Positions 10,653 to 20,801 are shown, counted from the first letter of the stretch. The stretch is 43,185 nt of DNA from an uncultured Eubacteriaceae bacterium (GCA_946495765.1 CAMMEG010000002.1:1-43185); one strand, 5' to 3'. The notes: generated by a model from the letters alone, not told the origin. A program made the numbers and translations.

Positions 10653-11015
10653 TTATTTTAATATACTTTCATCTATAATTTCTGCATCTGCCCAAATTCT
10701 TTCTATATTATAAAATTCTCTGTCTTCTTCGTTAAATAAATGTACAACTATGTCATTAAAATCTAATAAAATCCAACTTTTTGTTTGAAATCCTTCTATA
10801 TGAGTTTTTTGTATATTACATTGTTTGTGTAATTCTTCCTCTACAGCATCTGCCATAGCTCTTAATTGACTTGAGTTACTAGCACTAGCTATAACAAAAT
10901 AATCTGCAATAGGAGATAAATTAGATATATCTATAACTTTTATATCTATACCCATTTTATCATCTAATGCTTTATATGCTACTTTCACTGCTTCAAAAAC
11001 TTGTTCTTTATTCAT
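10653..11015 (-). CDS. rsfS: Ribosome silencing factor RsfS
   Basis: DISNLSPIADYFVIASASNSSQLRAMADAVEEEL and WILLDFNDIVVHLFNEEDREFYNIERIWADA signatures. Confidence 0.96.
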   Translation of the reverse strand: MNKEQVFEAVKVAYKALDDKMGIDIKVIDISNLSPIADYFVIASASNSSQLRAMADAVEEELHKQCNIQKTHIEGFQTKSWILLDFNDIVVHLFNEEDREFYNIERIWADAEIIDESILK

Positions 11016-11025
11016 TTTATCTCTC

Positions 11026-12222
11026 CTATTTTTTATAGTATTCATAAGCCTCTATGCTTAAAGGATGTATTATCCTTCCTTTTTCTGTATTAAATTGTAT
11101 TGTATTTTTTAATATATACTGGATAGCCCTATCTAAATTTTTATATGCAAGTTCTCTAGCCTCATAAATTCCATCAAAATATGGTCTTGTTGGTTCTATA
11201 TAATCAGCTACATAAATTATCTTTTCAAGATTAGACATATTCTCTCTACCAGTAGTATGATATTTTATACTATTTAATATATCTTCATCTTGTATGCTAT
11301 AAATATCTTTTGCTATATAATATCCTAAGAAACTATGAGCAAGATATGGCTGTTTTTGTAAAACATTATCTAATTCAAATTTATATTTTTCACAAGTTTC
11401 ATATATTTTAGACAGTGAAAAACATTTACAACAATCATGTATAAGCCCTGCTAAAAAGGCTTTTTCTTTGTCTACATTATATTGTATAGCTAAATTTTTA
11501 GCTTCTTTAGCCACTTGTATAGAGTGATTAAATCTTTTTTCTGTGAGATTTTGTTTTAATATATTTAATTGTTTTTCATACTTTTTAAAAAAATCTGTTT
11601 TATACAAATTATTTTCATAAATATATTCTTCCACATTTTTAGGTAATAAATAAGTAATTGTTTTTTCTTGTTCTACTCTTTTTCTTATGTTAGTAGAGGA
11701 TATTTCAAGTTTTGGTATTTCACAAAAATATATTTTGTTTTTATGTTTGTCTATTAAGTTTTTAGTATTATCATCTAAAACATAATTAGGTCTTGTGGTA
11801 ACAATAAATTTACACAATTTAAAAATATTTTCCGTTTCTTTCCAGTTATAAACTTGATTTATTGTGTCTGTACCTGTTATAAAGTATAACTCTGTGTTTT
11901 CATTACACATAGATTTTATCTGTCTTAATGTATCTATTGTATATGTTATATCATCTCGTTTTATTTCTATATTAGATATTAAAAAGTTAGGATTATCCTT
12001 TATAGCAAGGTTTACCATATTATATCTATGTTCTCCACTAGCTATATTTATATTTCTTTTATGAGGTGGTTCTCCTGTTGGTATAAATATTACTTTATCA
12101 AGATTATACTTTTCAAAAACATAAGAACTTGATAAAAGATGTGCATAATGTATAGGATTAAATGTACCTCCCATAATACCTAATTTTTTAATATTTTTTA
12201 AACTTTGCATACAATAATTCAC
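11026..12222 (-). CDS. nadD-yqeK: Nicotinate-nucleotide adenylyltransferase fused to YqeK-type HD phosphohydrolase
   Basis: N-terminal KLGIMGGTFNPIHYAHL (NadD) and C-terminal FNHSIQVAKEAKNLA...LAGLIHDCCKCF...YHTTGRENMSNLEKIIYVADYIEP (YqeK HD) in one uninterrupted ORF. Confidence 0.95.
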   Translation of the reverse strand: MNYCMQSLKNIKKLGIMGGTFNPIHYAHLLSSSYVFEKYNLDKVIFIPTGEPPHKRNINIASGEHRYNMVNLAIKDNPNFLISNIEIKRDDITYTIDTLRQIKSMCNENTELYFITGTDTINQVYNWKETENIFKLCKFIVTTRPNYVLDDNTKNLIDKHKNKIYFCEIPKLEISSTNIRKRVEQEKTITYLLPKNVEEYIYENNLYKTDFFKKYEKQLNILKQNLTEKRFNHSIQVAKEAKNLAIQYNVDKEKAFLAGLIHDCCKCFSLSKIYETCEKYKFELDNVLQKQPYLAHSFLGYYIAKDIYSIQDEDILNSIKYHTTGRENMSNLEKIIYVADYIEPTRPYFDGIYEARELAYKNLDRAIQYILKNTIQFNTEKGRIIHPLSIEAYEYYKK

Positions 12223-12228
12223 TCCACA

Positions 12229-12816
12229 CTATATATAAAATCTCCATAAAAAATCTTTAGCTTCTTCTGCATAATCTATATTTATTCTTTTACCTGTTTT
12301 TATAAGACTTTTGTCAAAATTTTTATTATCTAATATATATATATTATTATCTAAAATACTAGTTTCATTAAAAGTTTTATCTATATTAAGCCCCTTACAA
12401 AGTTTTCCTGGGCCATTTAAAAAATTCTTTTTTTGATATAAACTAAGTTTATCATAAGGCTTATTATATCTTAACATACTTAATTTTTCTATATTTTCTA
12501 CTGGTTTAGCTCCTCTTATTAAAACAGCAGAAGGTTTATTTATAGTGTCTGTAACTATGTTAAGACAATAATACATACCATATATTAAATAAACATAAAT
12601 CGTAGAGCCAACCATATAAAATGTTTTCGTTCTGTCAGTTATTTTGCCTCCATATGCGTGACAAGCCTTGTCTATATCACCTAAATAACTTTCTGTTTCT
12701 GTTATTTGTACTATTATTTTTTCATTGTCTATTTCTCTAACAAGATATTTACCAACAAGTTCTCTTCCTACTGTTAGTGCATCTCTTGTAAAAAATTCTT
12801 CTGTTAATTTTGGCAT
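12229..12816 (-). CDS. DNA-3-methyladenine glycosylase (AAG/MPG family)
   Basis: ITETESYLGDIDKACHAYGGKITDRTKTFYMVGSTIYVYLIYGMYYCLNIV and GPGKLCKGLNI motifs. Confidence 0.95.
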   Translation of the reverse strand: MPKLTEEFFTRDALTVGRELVGKYLVREIDNEKIIVQITETESYLGDIDKACHAYGGKITDRTKTFYMVGSTIYVYLIYGMYYCLNIVTDTINKPSAVLIRGAKPVENIEKLSMLRYNKPYDKLSLYQKKNFLNGPGKLCKGLNIDKTFNETSILDNNIYILDNKNFDKSLIKTGKRINIDYAEEAKDFLWRFYI

Positions 12817-12818
12817 AA

Positions 12819-14243
12819 TTATGAAAGTTTTTCTATACCTTTTTTTATTCTATTTAATGTTTCTTCTTTTCCAAAAATCTCTGCCATTTCACTAGCTCCA
12901 CAAGGAGAAGATGGTTTACCAGATAAAGCTGTTCTAACTGGCCATAAAACTATACCATTTTTAACCTCCATTTTAGATACTAAATCTATCATTGCATTAT
13001 ATATAGTATCATTATCCCAATTTTCTAAAGATTCAAAAACAGTTAATATATTTTTAAGCACTTCTAAAGATATAGCCTCATCTGTTTTCATTTTTTTGTG
13101 TACGTATAATTCTGTGCTATATTCAGGAAGTTTTTCTATAAAGTCTACCATATCTACTATTTCATTTATAGTGCCTATTCTAGTTTTTATATGATGAGCT
13201 ACTTTTTTAAGGTCATAAGGCTTTGTTATAACACTTTTTAAAACTGGCTCTGCCATTTCAAAAAACTTGTCAAAATCCATTTTTTTAATATATTCACCAT
13301 TAAGCCACGTAAGCTTTACTATATCAAATATAGCTGGAGATTTGCTAAGACCTTTTATGTCAAAATTTTGTATAAGTTCATCTAATGTAAATATTTCTTG
13401 ATTAGTAGATGGCGACCAGCCTAAAAGTGCTATATAATTAACTACTGCCTCTGGTAAATATCCTTTATCTATTAAATCTTGAAAAGATGCATCTCCATTT
13501 CTTTTAGATAACTTCTCTGTTTGGTTTTTCATAACTGGTGGTAAGTGAATATAAATAGGTATTTCCCAACCAAAAGCATCATATAAAAGATTATACTTCG
13601 GTGTAGAAGATAAATATTCAGACCCTCTAACAACATGAGTTATATTCATTAAATGGTCATCAATAACATTAGCAAAGTTATATGTTGGTAATCCATCAGA
13701 TTTTATTAATATTTGGTCTTCCATTTCTTCATTTTCTACTGTTATCTCACCATATACTTCATCTATAAAAGTAGTCCTGCCATCTTTTATTTTTTGTCTA
13801 ATAACAAATGGTGTATTATTTTTTAACTTTTCTTCTACTTCTTGTTTAGATAATGACGCACAATGTCTGTCATATTTAGATATACTATCCCCATCTTTTA
13901 AGCTTTCAAGTCTATCTTTATCACAAAAGCAATAATAAGCTTCACCTTTTTCCACTAATTGTTTAGCATAGTCTAAATAGTCACTTTTTCTTTGGCTTTG
14001 AATATATGGTCCATATTCTCCTCCTATGTCTGGACCTTCATCATACTTAATACCTGCCATTTTAAGAGTTTTATATATAATATCTATTGACCCATCTACA
14101 AGTCTAGCTTGATCTGTATCTTCTATACGAAGTATAAATTTACCATTTTTAGCTTTTGCTATTAAATATTCATAAAGAGCTGTTCTAAGATTTCCTATAT
14201 GCATATACCCAGTAGGACTAGGTGCAAATCTTGTTCTAATCAT
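12819..14243 (-). CDS. gltX: Glutamyl-tRNA synthetase
   Basis: [23 protein letters not shown] and EKLSKRNGD motifs. Confidence 0.97.
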   Translation of the reverse strand: MIRTRFAPSPTGYMHIGNLRTALYEYLIAKAKNGKFILRIEDTDQARLVDGSIDIIYKTLKMAGIKYDEGPDIGGEYGPYIQSQRKSDYLDYAKQLVEKGEAYYCFCDKDRLESLKDGDSISKYDRHCASLSKQEVEEKLKNNTPFVIRQKIKDGRTTFIDEVYGEITVENEEMEDQILIKSDGLPTYNFANVIDDHLMNITHVVRGSEYLSSTPKYNLLYDAFGWEIPIYIHLPPVMKNQTEKLSKRNGDASFQDLIDKGYLPEAVVNYIALLGWSPSTNQEIFTLDELIQNFDIKGLSKSPAIFDIVKLTWLNGEYIKKMDFDKFFEMAEPVLKSVITKPYDLKKVAHHIKTRIGTINEIVDMVDFIEKLPEYSTELYVHKKMKTDEAISLEVLKNILTVFESLENWDNDTIYNAMIDLVSKMEVKNGIVLWPVRTALSGKPSSPCGASEMAEIFGKEETLNRIKKGIEKLS

Positions 14244-14390
14244 AGCGTCCTCCATTTTATATATTTTGATTATTATTCAATATATAATAACATTTTTATG
14301 ACAAAATTGCAATATTTTTAATATATAATAAAATATAGTTGTTCATATTATTTTTAATAAAAATCATAAATTAGCTCATATAATAATAAA

Positions 14391-14420
14391 GCCGATAGAT
14401 AAATTTTTCTATCGACTTAT
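14391..14420 (-). terminator. Hairpin terminator after spoVAD
   Basis: AAGCCGATAGA ... TCTATCGACTT inverted repeat just downstream of the spoVAD stop. Confidence 0.65.
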
Positions 14421-14423
14421 AAA

Positions 14424-15431
14424 TTATCTTTCTATAATTATACCATGGGCAATACCTGCTATACTTTCTCCTTGTTGTATACTAGTTGGGCTCATTAAAG
14501 CTCCTGTTGGTATAAACAAAATTCTGTTTAACTCACCCTTTTTTAGCTTATCATATATCATACCAGCAAAAGTTGTGCCAGCACAAGCACAACCACTACC
14601 CCCACTATGTGTATCTTGTGTTTTTTGGTCAAATATTTCTATACCACAGTCTGTATAATTTTTAGATATATCATATCCTGCTTTTTTGACTAACTCTATT
14701 GTAAGCTCTTTACCTACATATCCTAAATCTCCAGTAAAAATCATATCATAATAATCTGGCTCAATATTAAAATCTTTTAAATTATTTATAATAACATCAG
14801 CCGCAGCCGGTGCCATAGCACTCCCCATATTATTAGCATCTTTTATACCTAAATCTACTATTTTTCCAGTTGTTATACCTTTTATTTTTATGCTTTTTCC
14901 CTCATCAGATAAAATTAAAGCTGCTGCTCCCGTTACTGTCCACGTAGATGTTAAAGGTCGTTGAGTACCTAGCCCTAAGGGAAACCTAAATTGTTTTTCT
15001 GCTGCACAAAAATGGCTAGATGCTCCTACAAGTACTTTTCTTCCTACACCACTTTCTATATTAATAGCCCCTAAAGCCATACCTTCACCTATTGTAGAAC
15101 AAGCTCCAAATATACCAAAAAATGGTACATTTAAATCTCTTATAGCATAGTTTGAACCACTACTTTGATTTAATAAATCTCCCGCATATATATAGTCTAT
15201 ATCTGAAAACTGTAATTTGGCTTTATTTACTACCAATTTCATATTGGTATTTACCATTTTACTTTCTGCTTTTTCCCAACTATCTTCTCCAAAAAGAGAA
15301 TCTTCTAAAATTACGTCAAAATAATCTTTTAAAGGACCTTGTCCCTCTTTTGCACCAACAGTAGATGCTGTATTTATTATATAAATATCTTTATCAAACA
15401 TTGCCGATTGTTTACCAATATGTTTTCCCAT
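14424..15431 (-). CDS. spoVAD: Stage V sporulation protein AD
   Basis: Thiolase-like fold, MGKHIGKQSAMFDKDIYIINTASTVGAKEGQGPLKDYFD and GSGCACAGTTFAGMIYDKLKKGEL. Confidence 0.96.
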   Translation of the reverse strand: MGKHIGKQSAMFDKDIYIINTASTVGAKEGQGPLKDYFDVILEDSLFGEDSWEKAESKMVNTNMKLVVNKAKLQFSDIDYIYAGDLLNQSSGSNYAIRDLNVPFFGIFGACSTIGEGMALGAINIESGVGRKVLVGASSHFCAAEKQFRFPLGLGTQRPLTSTWTVTGAAALILSDEGKSIKIKGITTGKIVDLGIKDANNMGSAMAPAAADVIINNLKDFNIEPDYYDMIFTGDLGYVGKELTIELVKKAGYDISKNYTDCGIEIFDQKTQDTHSGGSGCACAGTTFAGMIYDKLKKGELNRILFIPTGALMSPTSIQQGESIAGIAHGIIIER

Positions 15432-15449
15432 ATATACCACCTTTATTTT

Positions 15450-15584
15450 TTATAATTAGGTTATTATTTTATTTTTCAAAATGAAAATTATAAACTTACT
15501 TTTATTTTATTCTTTATCCCTGAAAAATACTAGAAATAACCGTTTTTAGTAGAACGTACTAAAAAAATTATTATTTATAATTAA
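15450..15584 (+). repeat. Dispersed ~130 bp repeat, unit A1 (tandem with A2)
   Basis: Shares AAATTATAAACTTACTTTTATTTTA, AAATAACCGTTTTTAGTA..TACTAAAAAAATTATTATTTATAATTAA with other copies in the window. Confidence 0.85.
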
Positions 15585-15710
15585 GCTGCGACTTTATTTT
15601 TCAAAATAAAAATTATAAACGGCTTTTTATTTTAATTTTTATTTTAGAAAAATATTAGAAACAGCTGGTTTTTAGTATATATTACTAAAAAAATTATTAT
15701 TTATAATTAA
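15577..15710 (+). repeat. Dispersed ~130 bp repeat, unit A2
   Basis: TTATAATTAAGCTGCGACTTTATTTTTCAAAATAAAAATTATAAACGGCTTTTTATTTTAATTTTT...TTTTTAGTATATATTACTAAAAAAATTATTATTTATAATTAA. Confidence 0.88.
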
Positions 15711-15714
15711 AAAT

Positions 15715-16176
15715 TTACTTCATGAAGTAATATACAATTCCTACTAATACAGAAGCAAGTGTACCATATAATATAACTGGTCCCGCTATTATAAATATTT
15801 TTGCTCCAAGACCTAATATAAATCCTTCCTTTTTAAATTCTAAAGCTGGCGATGTAACTGAGTTTGAAAATCCTGTAATAGGAACTATTGAACCAGCTCC
15901 TGCAAATTTCCCTATTTTTTGATATACTCCAAGTCCAGTTAAAAGTGATGCTAAAAATATAAGTACCATAGATGTATACATACCTGTTTCATTTTGTGAT
16001 AATCCATATTTTGCTAAAAGATTTGTTATAAGTTGACCTATACAACAAATAATACCTCCTACTAAAAATGCTCTAAGACAGTCCCTAACTATATGACTGT
16101 TAGGAGAGAGTTCTTTTACTCTCTGTTGATATTCTTGTTCTAATTGTTGTTGTTTTTTAGATTTATTATTTTCCAT
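15715..16176 (-). CDS. spoVAC: Stage V sporulation protein AC
   Basis: YQQRVKELSPNSHIVRDCLRAFLVGGIICCIGQLI...GAGSIVPITGFSNSVTSPALEFKKEGFILGLGAKIFIIAGPVILYG. Confidence 0.96.
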   Translation of the reverse strand: MENNKSKKQQQLEQEYQQRVKELSPNSHIVRDCLRAFLVGGIICCIGQLITNLLAKYGLSQNETGMYTSMVLIFLASLLTGLGVYQKIGKFAGAGSIVPITGFSNSVTSPALEFKKEGFILGLGAKIFIIAGPVILYGTLASVLVGIVYYFMK

Positions 16177-16185
16177 AATGTCCTC

Positions 16186-16617
16186 CTACATATAATAAAA
16201 ACCGGGTACTCTTGAATATATTATAGCTCCCATAAGTTTACCTAAAGCTACTGCTAATATAAAATATTTAAGTCCAGTTTGTATTCTTCCACGTCTTGTA
16301 AGTATAGGTATAACATTTAATATTTCTGCTAATGATACTGCTAAACAGCCAAAAAATATACCTATACAACCAGCATATAACATAGCAAAAATTTTACCTA
16401 TTGGTATATAAAAATCATATATCATAGATGCTGTGCCTATAATTCCTCCCCATATTATAGCTTCTTCATAAAATCTAATTTTATCCTCTGTTCTTGTTTT
16501 TTGAGCAAGTCTTGGTACAACACCTATTATTGCTATAAATGCAAAAACAGCACCTGATATTATTATACCCGATGAAAAAGCTAATATAACTGCCATTATT
16601 ACCTTAATTGTTTCCAT
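16186..16617 (-). CDS. spoVAB: Stage V sporulation protein AB
   Basis: Four-TM protein, GVVPRLAQKTRT, position between spoVAA and spoVAC. Confidence 0.88.
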   Translation of the reverse strand: METIKVIMAVILAFSSGIIISGAVFAFIAIIGVVPRLAQKTRTEDKIRFYEEAIIWGGIIGTASMIYDFYIPIGKIFAMLYAGCIGIFFGCLAVSLAEILNVIPILTRRGRIQTGLKYFILAVALGKLMGAIIYSRVPGFYYM

Positions 16618-17245
16618 CTTTTTTGTTACCACCTTTTGTTTTTTCTACATTTAATGTATCTATAATATTATCTGTAACATTAGACTCATAAGTAGACATT
16701 TCAACTTCTATTGGTGTAGGGTCTGTTGTTATTTTCCTTCCTATAAAGTGATTGAAAAATACTATTATACCTACTGCTAATCCAATAGAGTATGGTATAT
16801 CTAAAATCATCGGATTTTCTATTCGTTCATTAAAAAAAATATAATAATAATTTTCAAACACCTTAGACATTTGTGCATCTGAATGAAAACTCATAATGGC
16901 AGTAGATGAACCTGCTAAAAGTATTATAGTAACAGCCACTACTTTTAATGTTTTTATAAAAGATTTATTTTTTTCTTTTCTAGGAGAATATTCTAATACT
17001 GTATCCATCTCACCTACATTATTTATGGTATGCCCTGGCATACATTTATCTATTGCATTTATTATATCTATAATAGATATTAAATAATTTTTTTGTTTAT
17101 CTTCTTTAATATCCATTATTTTAATATTTTTAACTCTTTTTAATATTTCACTTGGTGCATAAACTTCACTTACATTTTTTAAATAAACTGTTTTTACTTC
17201 TGACAAAGATACCTTTTTAAATGGTTTTATATATATATCCAACAT
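16604..17245 (-). CDS. spoVAA: Stage V sporulation protein AA
   Basis: MLDIYIKPFKKVSLSEVKTVYLKNVSEVYAPSEI..., cytosolic N-domain plus 2 TM, upstream of spoVAB. Confidence 0.88.
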   Translation of the reverse strand: MLDIYIKPFKKVSLSEVKTVYLKNVSEVYAPSEILKRVKNIKIMDIKEDKQKNYLISIIDIINAIDKCMPGHTINNVGEMDTVLEYSPRKEKNKSFIKTLKVVAVTIILLAGSSTAIMSFHSDAQMSKVFENYYYIFFNERIENPMILDIPYSIGLAVGIIVFFNHFIGRKITTDPTPIEVEMSTYESNVTDNIIDTLNVEKTKGGNKKDGNN

Positions 17246-17378
17246 TATCACCTACTTTAACAAATATTCCATCATAGTCTTCTTTTTCTTTAAAATTCAT
17301 AAAATATAATAAACATATTATACTGACAATTAATATAACCAATATTATAACCTTATTTTTAAAAAATATATTAATCAT
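17217..17378 (-). CDS. Small (53 aa) single-TM ORF overlapping the spoVAA start
   Basis: AGAAAGGA Shine-Dalgarno then ATG; MINIFFKNKVIILVILIVSIICLLYFMNFKEKEDYDGIFVKVGDNVGYIYKTI*; overlaps spoVAA by 29 nt in another frame. Not in the supplied ORF track (below size cutoff). Confidence 0.55.
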   Translation of the reverse strand: MINIFFKNKVIILVILIVSIICLLYFMNFKEKEDYDGIFVKVGDNVGYIYKTI

Positions 17379-17434
17379 TCCTTTCTAATATATTTAATCA
17401 TTTTTCATTATTTTTTAATACTAATATATTTTAC

Positions 17435-17550
17435 TAAAATTAAGTTTTTATACACAATATTAAATATAAATCAATTTTTTAATATATTCTTCATTAAAAA
17501 TTAAAATAAAAGTAAGTTTATAATTTTTATTTTTTTATAATTAAAGTAAT
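17435..17550 (-). repeat. Dispersed repeat, degenerate copy (minus orientation)
   Basis: Reverse complement AATTATAAACTTACTTTTATTTTA is nearly identical to repeat unit A1 at 15450. Confidence 0.65.
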
Positions 17551-17561
17551 AACTTAATTGC

Positions 17562-17603
17562 AATACTAAAAGTCATATTGAATTCAATATGACTTTTAGT
17601 ATT
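17562..17603. terminator. Perfect 42-nt palindrome, probable terminator
   Basis: AATACTAAAAGTCATATTGAATTCAATATGACTTTTAGTATT, 21 bp arms without loop, just after the kinase gene stop. Confidence 0.7.
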
Positions 17604-17605
17604 AT

Positions 17606-19273
17606 TTAATGTTCAAAACAACTTCCACCAATAAACTCTCTAATAATAGAATTAGGTGGTATAGCATCTAAACAATTTATAGGCAAAAAGCTATCTAAAA
17701 ATTTTATAAGTCTTGTAGCTTCACTATATTCTTCTTCATCTTTTGTCACTCTATATAATAATGGTTCTGCAAAAGGTTTTAATACAGCAAGTTCGTATAT
17801 TAATGCAGAATTAAATATAATATCTGCGTCTTCTTGAAATGGGAATATATTTTTTACTTCACCTTTCATTACATCAGACCATATTTGTATAGTTTTGCTT
17901 ACACCAAAACCTCTAAAATAATGGTCTCTTACAAGTCTTCTAAAAATTCTTGCATCTGTTGTAGATATTCTATTATGACTGTCTATATTAAGTTGAGTTA
18001 AAGCACTTATAAAAATTTTAAATTTATGTTGTTTATATACATTTTGACTTATTTTTTCATTAAGCCCGTGTATACCCTCAATTATTATTACTTCATTTTC
18101 TTTTAAAGTTATTACTTTGCCTTTTTCTCTTTTACCTGTAATAAAATTAAATTTAGGTATTTCTGTTGGTTCGCCTTTTATAAGACTTTCCATATCTTTA
18201 TTTATTCTTTCAACATCAAGAGATTCTAAAGACTCAAAATCTGGTTTTCCATCTTCCCCTAAAGGTACATTTCCCCTATCTAAATAATAGTTATCTAATG
18301 ATATAACATAAGGTTTTATTCCATTTACTTTTAACTGTACACATATTCTATTAGCAAAAGTAGTCTTACCAGAAGATGATGGCCCTGCTATTAATACTAC
18401 TTTTTTATTATTTTTAGTTATCATATCTGCTATATTTGCTATTTTCTTTTCTTGTAAAGCTTCAGATATTAAAATTATTTCTTTTATTCTTTCTTCGCAT
18501 ATAGCACTATTTAAAGAGCTGGCATAATCAACTCCTATAATTTTAGACCAATTAGAGGATTCTTCAAATACATCTATAAGTTTTTTAATATTTTTATACT
18601 CTTTAAGTTCAGTAGGATTATTTCTGTCTAGAAAGTTTAATGTAAAACTATTATTTTCATTTTTTATGAGCTTAAACCCTGCTAAATCTTTTGTATCTAT
18701 TGCCATAGGGCCATATAAATAATCATATGTATCTTCTAATTTATAAAGATTTATAGATGATTTTCTTACAAAGCTAAGTCCATTGGCTCTATCGTACATT
18801 TTATATTTATTTAAAAGCTTTATACATTCATTAGTAGGTACATTCATTTTTGTTATTTTTTTATTCTCTACAGTTGTATTAAGCATATAATTTGATATTT
18901 TATTTAATATTTCTTCTGTTATATCAATATTTTCTATTTCACAAAACCAATTTTGATTTATAGAATATTTTATAAATATTCTAGTATCTTCACCTAATAC
19001 CTTTCTTATAGCATTTATCATTAATAAAGCTACACTTCGTTTATACACTAAATACCCGTGGTTATTGGTTATATCTAAAAATTCTATTTCACAATCTTCA
19101 TATATCTCTTTAAAAAGCTCTATATTTTCATTATTTATTTTAGCTAAAAATATAGGATAATCAAACTTATCTTTTAATCGTTCTTTTATATCATATAAAG
19201 TAGTACCTTCTTTAAAATTGGTTTTTAAAATTTCATTACCTTTATATATAATTTTTACATTTATATCTTTCAT
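17606..19273 (-). CDS. TGS-domain nucleoside (uridine) kinase-like protein
   Basis: N-terminal TGS/ThrRS-like region, Walker A VVLIAGPSSSGKTTFANRI, phosphoribulokinase/uridine kinase C-domain (ISLDNYYLDRGNVPLGEDGKPDFESLESLD). Confidence 0.9.
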   Translation of the reverse strand: MKDINVKIIYKGNEILKTNFKEGTTLYDIKERLKDKFDYPIFLAKINNENIELFKEIYEDCEIEFLDITNNHGYLVYKRSVALLMINAIRKVLGEDTRIFIKYSINQNWFCEIENIDITEEILNKISNYMLNTTVENKKITKMNVPTNECIKLLNKYKMYDRANGLSFVRKSSINLYKLEDTYDYLYGPMAIDTKDLAGFKLIKNENNSFTLNFLDRNNPTELKEYKNIKKLIDVFEESSNWSKIIGVDYASSLNSAICEERIKEIILISEALQEKKIANIADMITKNNKKVVLIAGPSSSGKTTFANRICVQLKVNGIKPYVISLDNYYLDRGNVPLGEDGKPDFESLESLDVERINKDMESLIKGEPTEIPKFNFITGKREKGKVITLKENEVIIIEGIHGLNEKISQNVYKQHKFKIFISALTQLNIDSHNRISTTDARIFRRLVRDHYFRGFGVSKTIQIWSDVMKGEVKNIFPFQEDADIIFNSALIYELAVLKPFAEPLLYRVTKDEEEYSEATRLIKFLDSFLPINCLDAIPPNSIIREFIGGSCFEH

Positions 19274-19286
19274 AAAACCCCTCCTT

Positions 19287-20093
19287 TTATACAATATTTA
19301 GTGTTTGCCCGTTGATAGTCGATGGTATACATTGTATATTCATATTAAGTCGTCTTGAACAACTATTTATATAATCACATATAACTGGAATAATAATGGC
19401 TTCACTAGCATAGTGAGTTGCATCAATAAGACATAAGCCTAAATCATTTGCTACTTGAGAATTATGATATTTTATATCTCCAGTTATATAAACATCACAC
19501 CCTTTTGATATAGCTTGTAACATAAAGTCTACTTCTCCACCTGCTCCTGTGCATATACCTACTTTTTTGACTGGTGCATCCAAATTTCCAGACACTACTA
19601 AATTTTCTAAATTTAATACTTTTTTTACATTTTTTATTAACTTAGAAAAAGGCATAGTTTCAAAAAGTTCCCCTACTCTCCCAAGTCCTACTACACTATT
19701 ATCCTTTTCAAATAAGTTACTTATTTTTTCAAGATTTAAAAAATTGGCCAAAGTATCATTTGTTCCATTTTTAGCTATATCTAAGTTTGTATGTGCTGAA
19801 AATACGCAAATATTATTTTTTATAAGTTTTATAATTCTTCTACCTATTCTATCCGATGCTTTTATAGACTTTATACCTTTAAAGATAAATGGATGATGAG
19901 TTATAATCATATCACAATTTTTTTCTATAGCTTCATCTATTATTTTATCATCTATATCAAGTGCTACTAATATTTTACTTATAGTTTTGTTTTCATCTCC
20001 TACCATAAGTCCAACGTTATCCCAGTCTTCTGCTAAATTAGAATTTGCGTATTCTTCCATAATATTTATAATATCACTACATTTTACAGACAT
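19287..20093 (-). CDS. Nif3-like dinuclear metal center hexameric protein
   Basis: LAEDWDNVGLMVGD, DMIITHHPFIFKGIKSI, FSAHTNLDIAKNGTND, DVYITGDIKYH, LIDATHYASE motifs. Confidence 0.95.
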   Translation of the reverse strand: MSVKCSDIINIMEEYANSNLAEDWDNVGLMVGDENKTISKILVALDIDDKIIDEAIEKNCDMIITHHPFIFKGIKSIKASDRIGRRIIKLIKNNICVFSAHTNLDIAKNGTNDTLANFLNLEKISNLFEKDNSVVGLGRVGELFETMPFSKLIKNVKKVLNLENLVVSGNLDAPVKKVGICTGAGGEVDFMLQAISKGCDVYITGDIKYHNSQVANDLGLCLIDATHYASEAIIIPVICDYINSCSRRLNMNIQCIPSTINGQTLNIV

Positions 20094-20770
20094 TTTAAAA
20101 CCTCCTTATACATTTTTATTTCATTTTCTATTTCTAAAATACGGCTTTGTATATTAGTTTTTTCTATATTTTTTAAAACTATTTCCATTTTATACATTTG
20201 TTTAATTATATATTCCTTTAAAATATTACTTTTTTGTTCTATCTCAATTCTTCCAAATATATATTCTTCTTTTTTATATGGAATTTGTTCTCTACCTTTT
20301 ATAGCTTTAATTATTGTATAATATTTACCGTCATCTTTTAACATTTCGTCGTCTATTATTTTTAAGTTATTTTTATGTAAATATTCTCTTACTTTGTCAA
20401 TATCTTTTTGTGGTTGTAAAACTAACTCTTTTGCACTTTCTACTATATTATGTCCCCTTTTTAAAATATCTATCATAAGCATACCACCCATACCAGCTAT
20501 AATAATGGTATCTATGTTATCCTGTATAGTTATTTTTTCAAGTCCATTTCCAAGCCTTGTTTGTATATTTTCTTGCAAATTATGTTTAAAAATATTGTCT
20601 TTAGCTTTTTGTAAAGACCCTTTACTTATATCACAAGCTACCCCACTTTTTATTTTATTGTTTTTGTATAAAAATATAGGTATATATGCATGGTCTGTAC
20701 CTATATCTGCTACAATACTATTTTGTGTAACTTTCTCTGCTATTTTATTCAATCTAAAGGATAGTTCCAT
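20084..20770 (-). CDS. trmK: tRNA (adenine(22)-N1)-methyltransferase
   Basis: MELSFRLNKIAEKV..VADIGTDHAYIPIFL, IIAGMGGMLMIDIL, LVLQPQKD motifs. The short start avoids the gltB terminator hairpin. Confidence 0.93.
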   Translation of the reverse strand: MELSFRLNKIAEKVTQNSIVADIGTDHAYIPIFLYKNNKIKSGVACDISKGSLQKAKDNIFKHNLQENIQTRLGNGLEKITIQDNIDTIIIAGMGGMLMIDILKRGHNIVESAKELVLQPQKDIDKVREYLHKNNLKIIDDEMLKDDGKYYTIIKAIKGREQIPYKKEEYIFGRIEIEQKSNILKEYIIKQMYKMEIVLKNIEKTNIQSRILEIENEIKMYKEVLKCL

Positions 20771-20801
20771 AATAACCCTCATTATATTAATTATTTTATA
20801 A

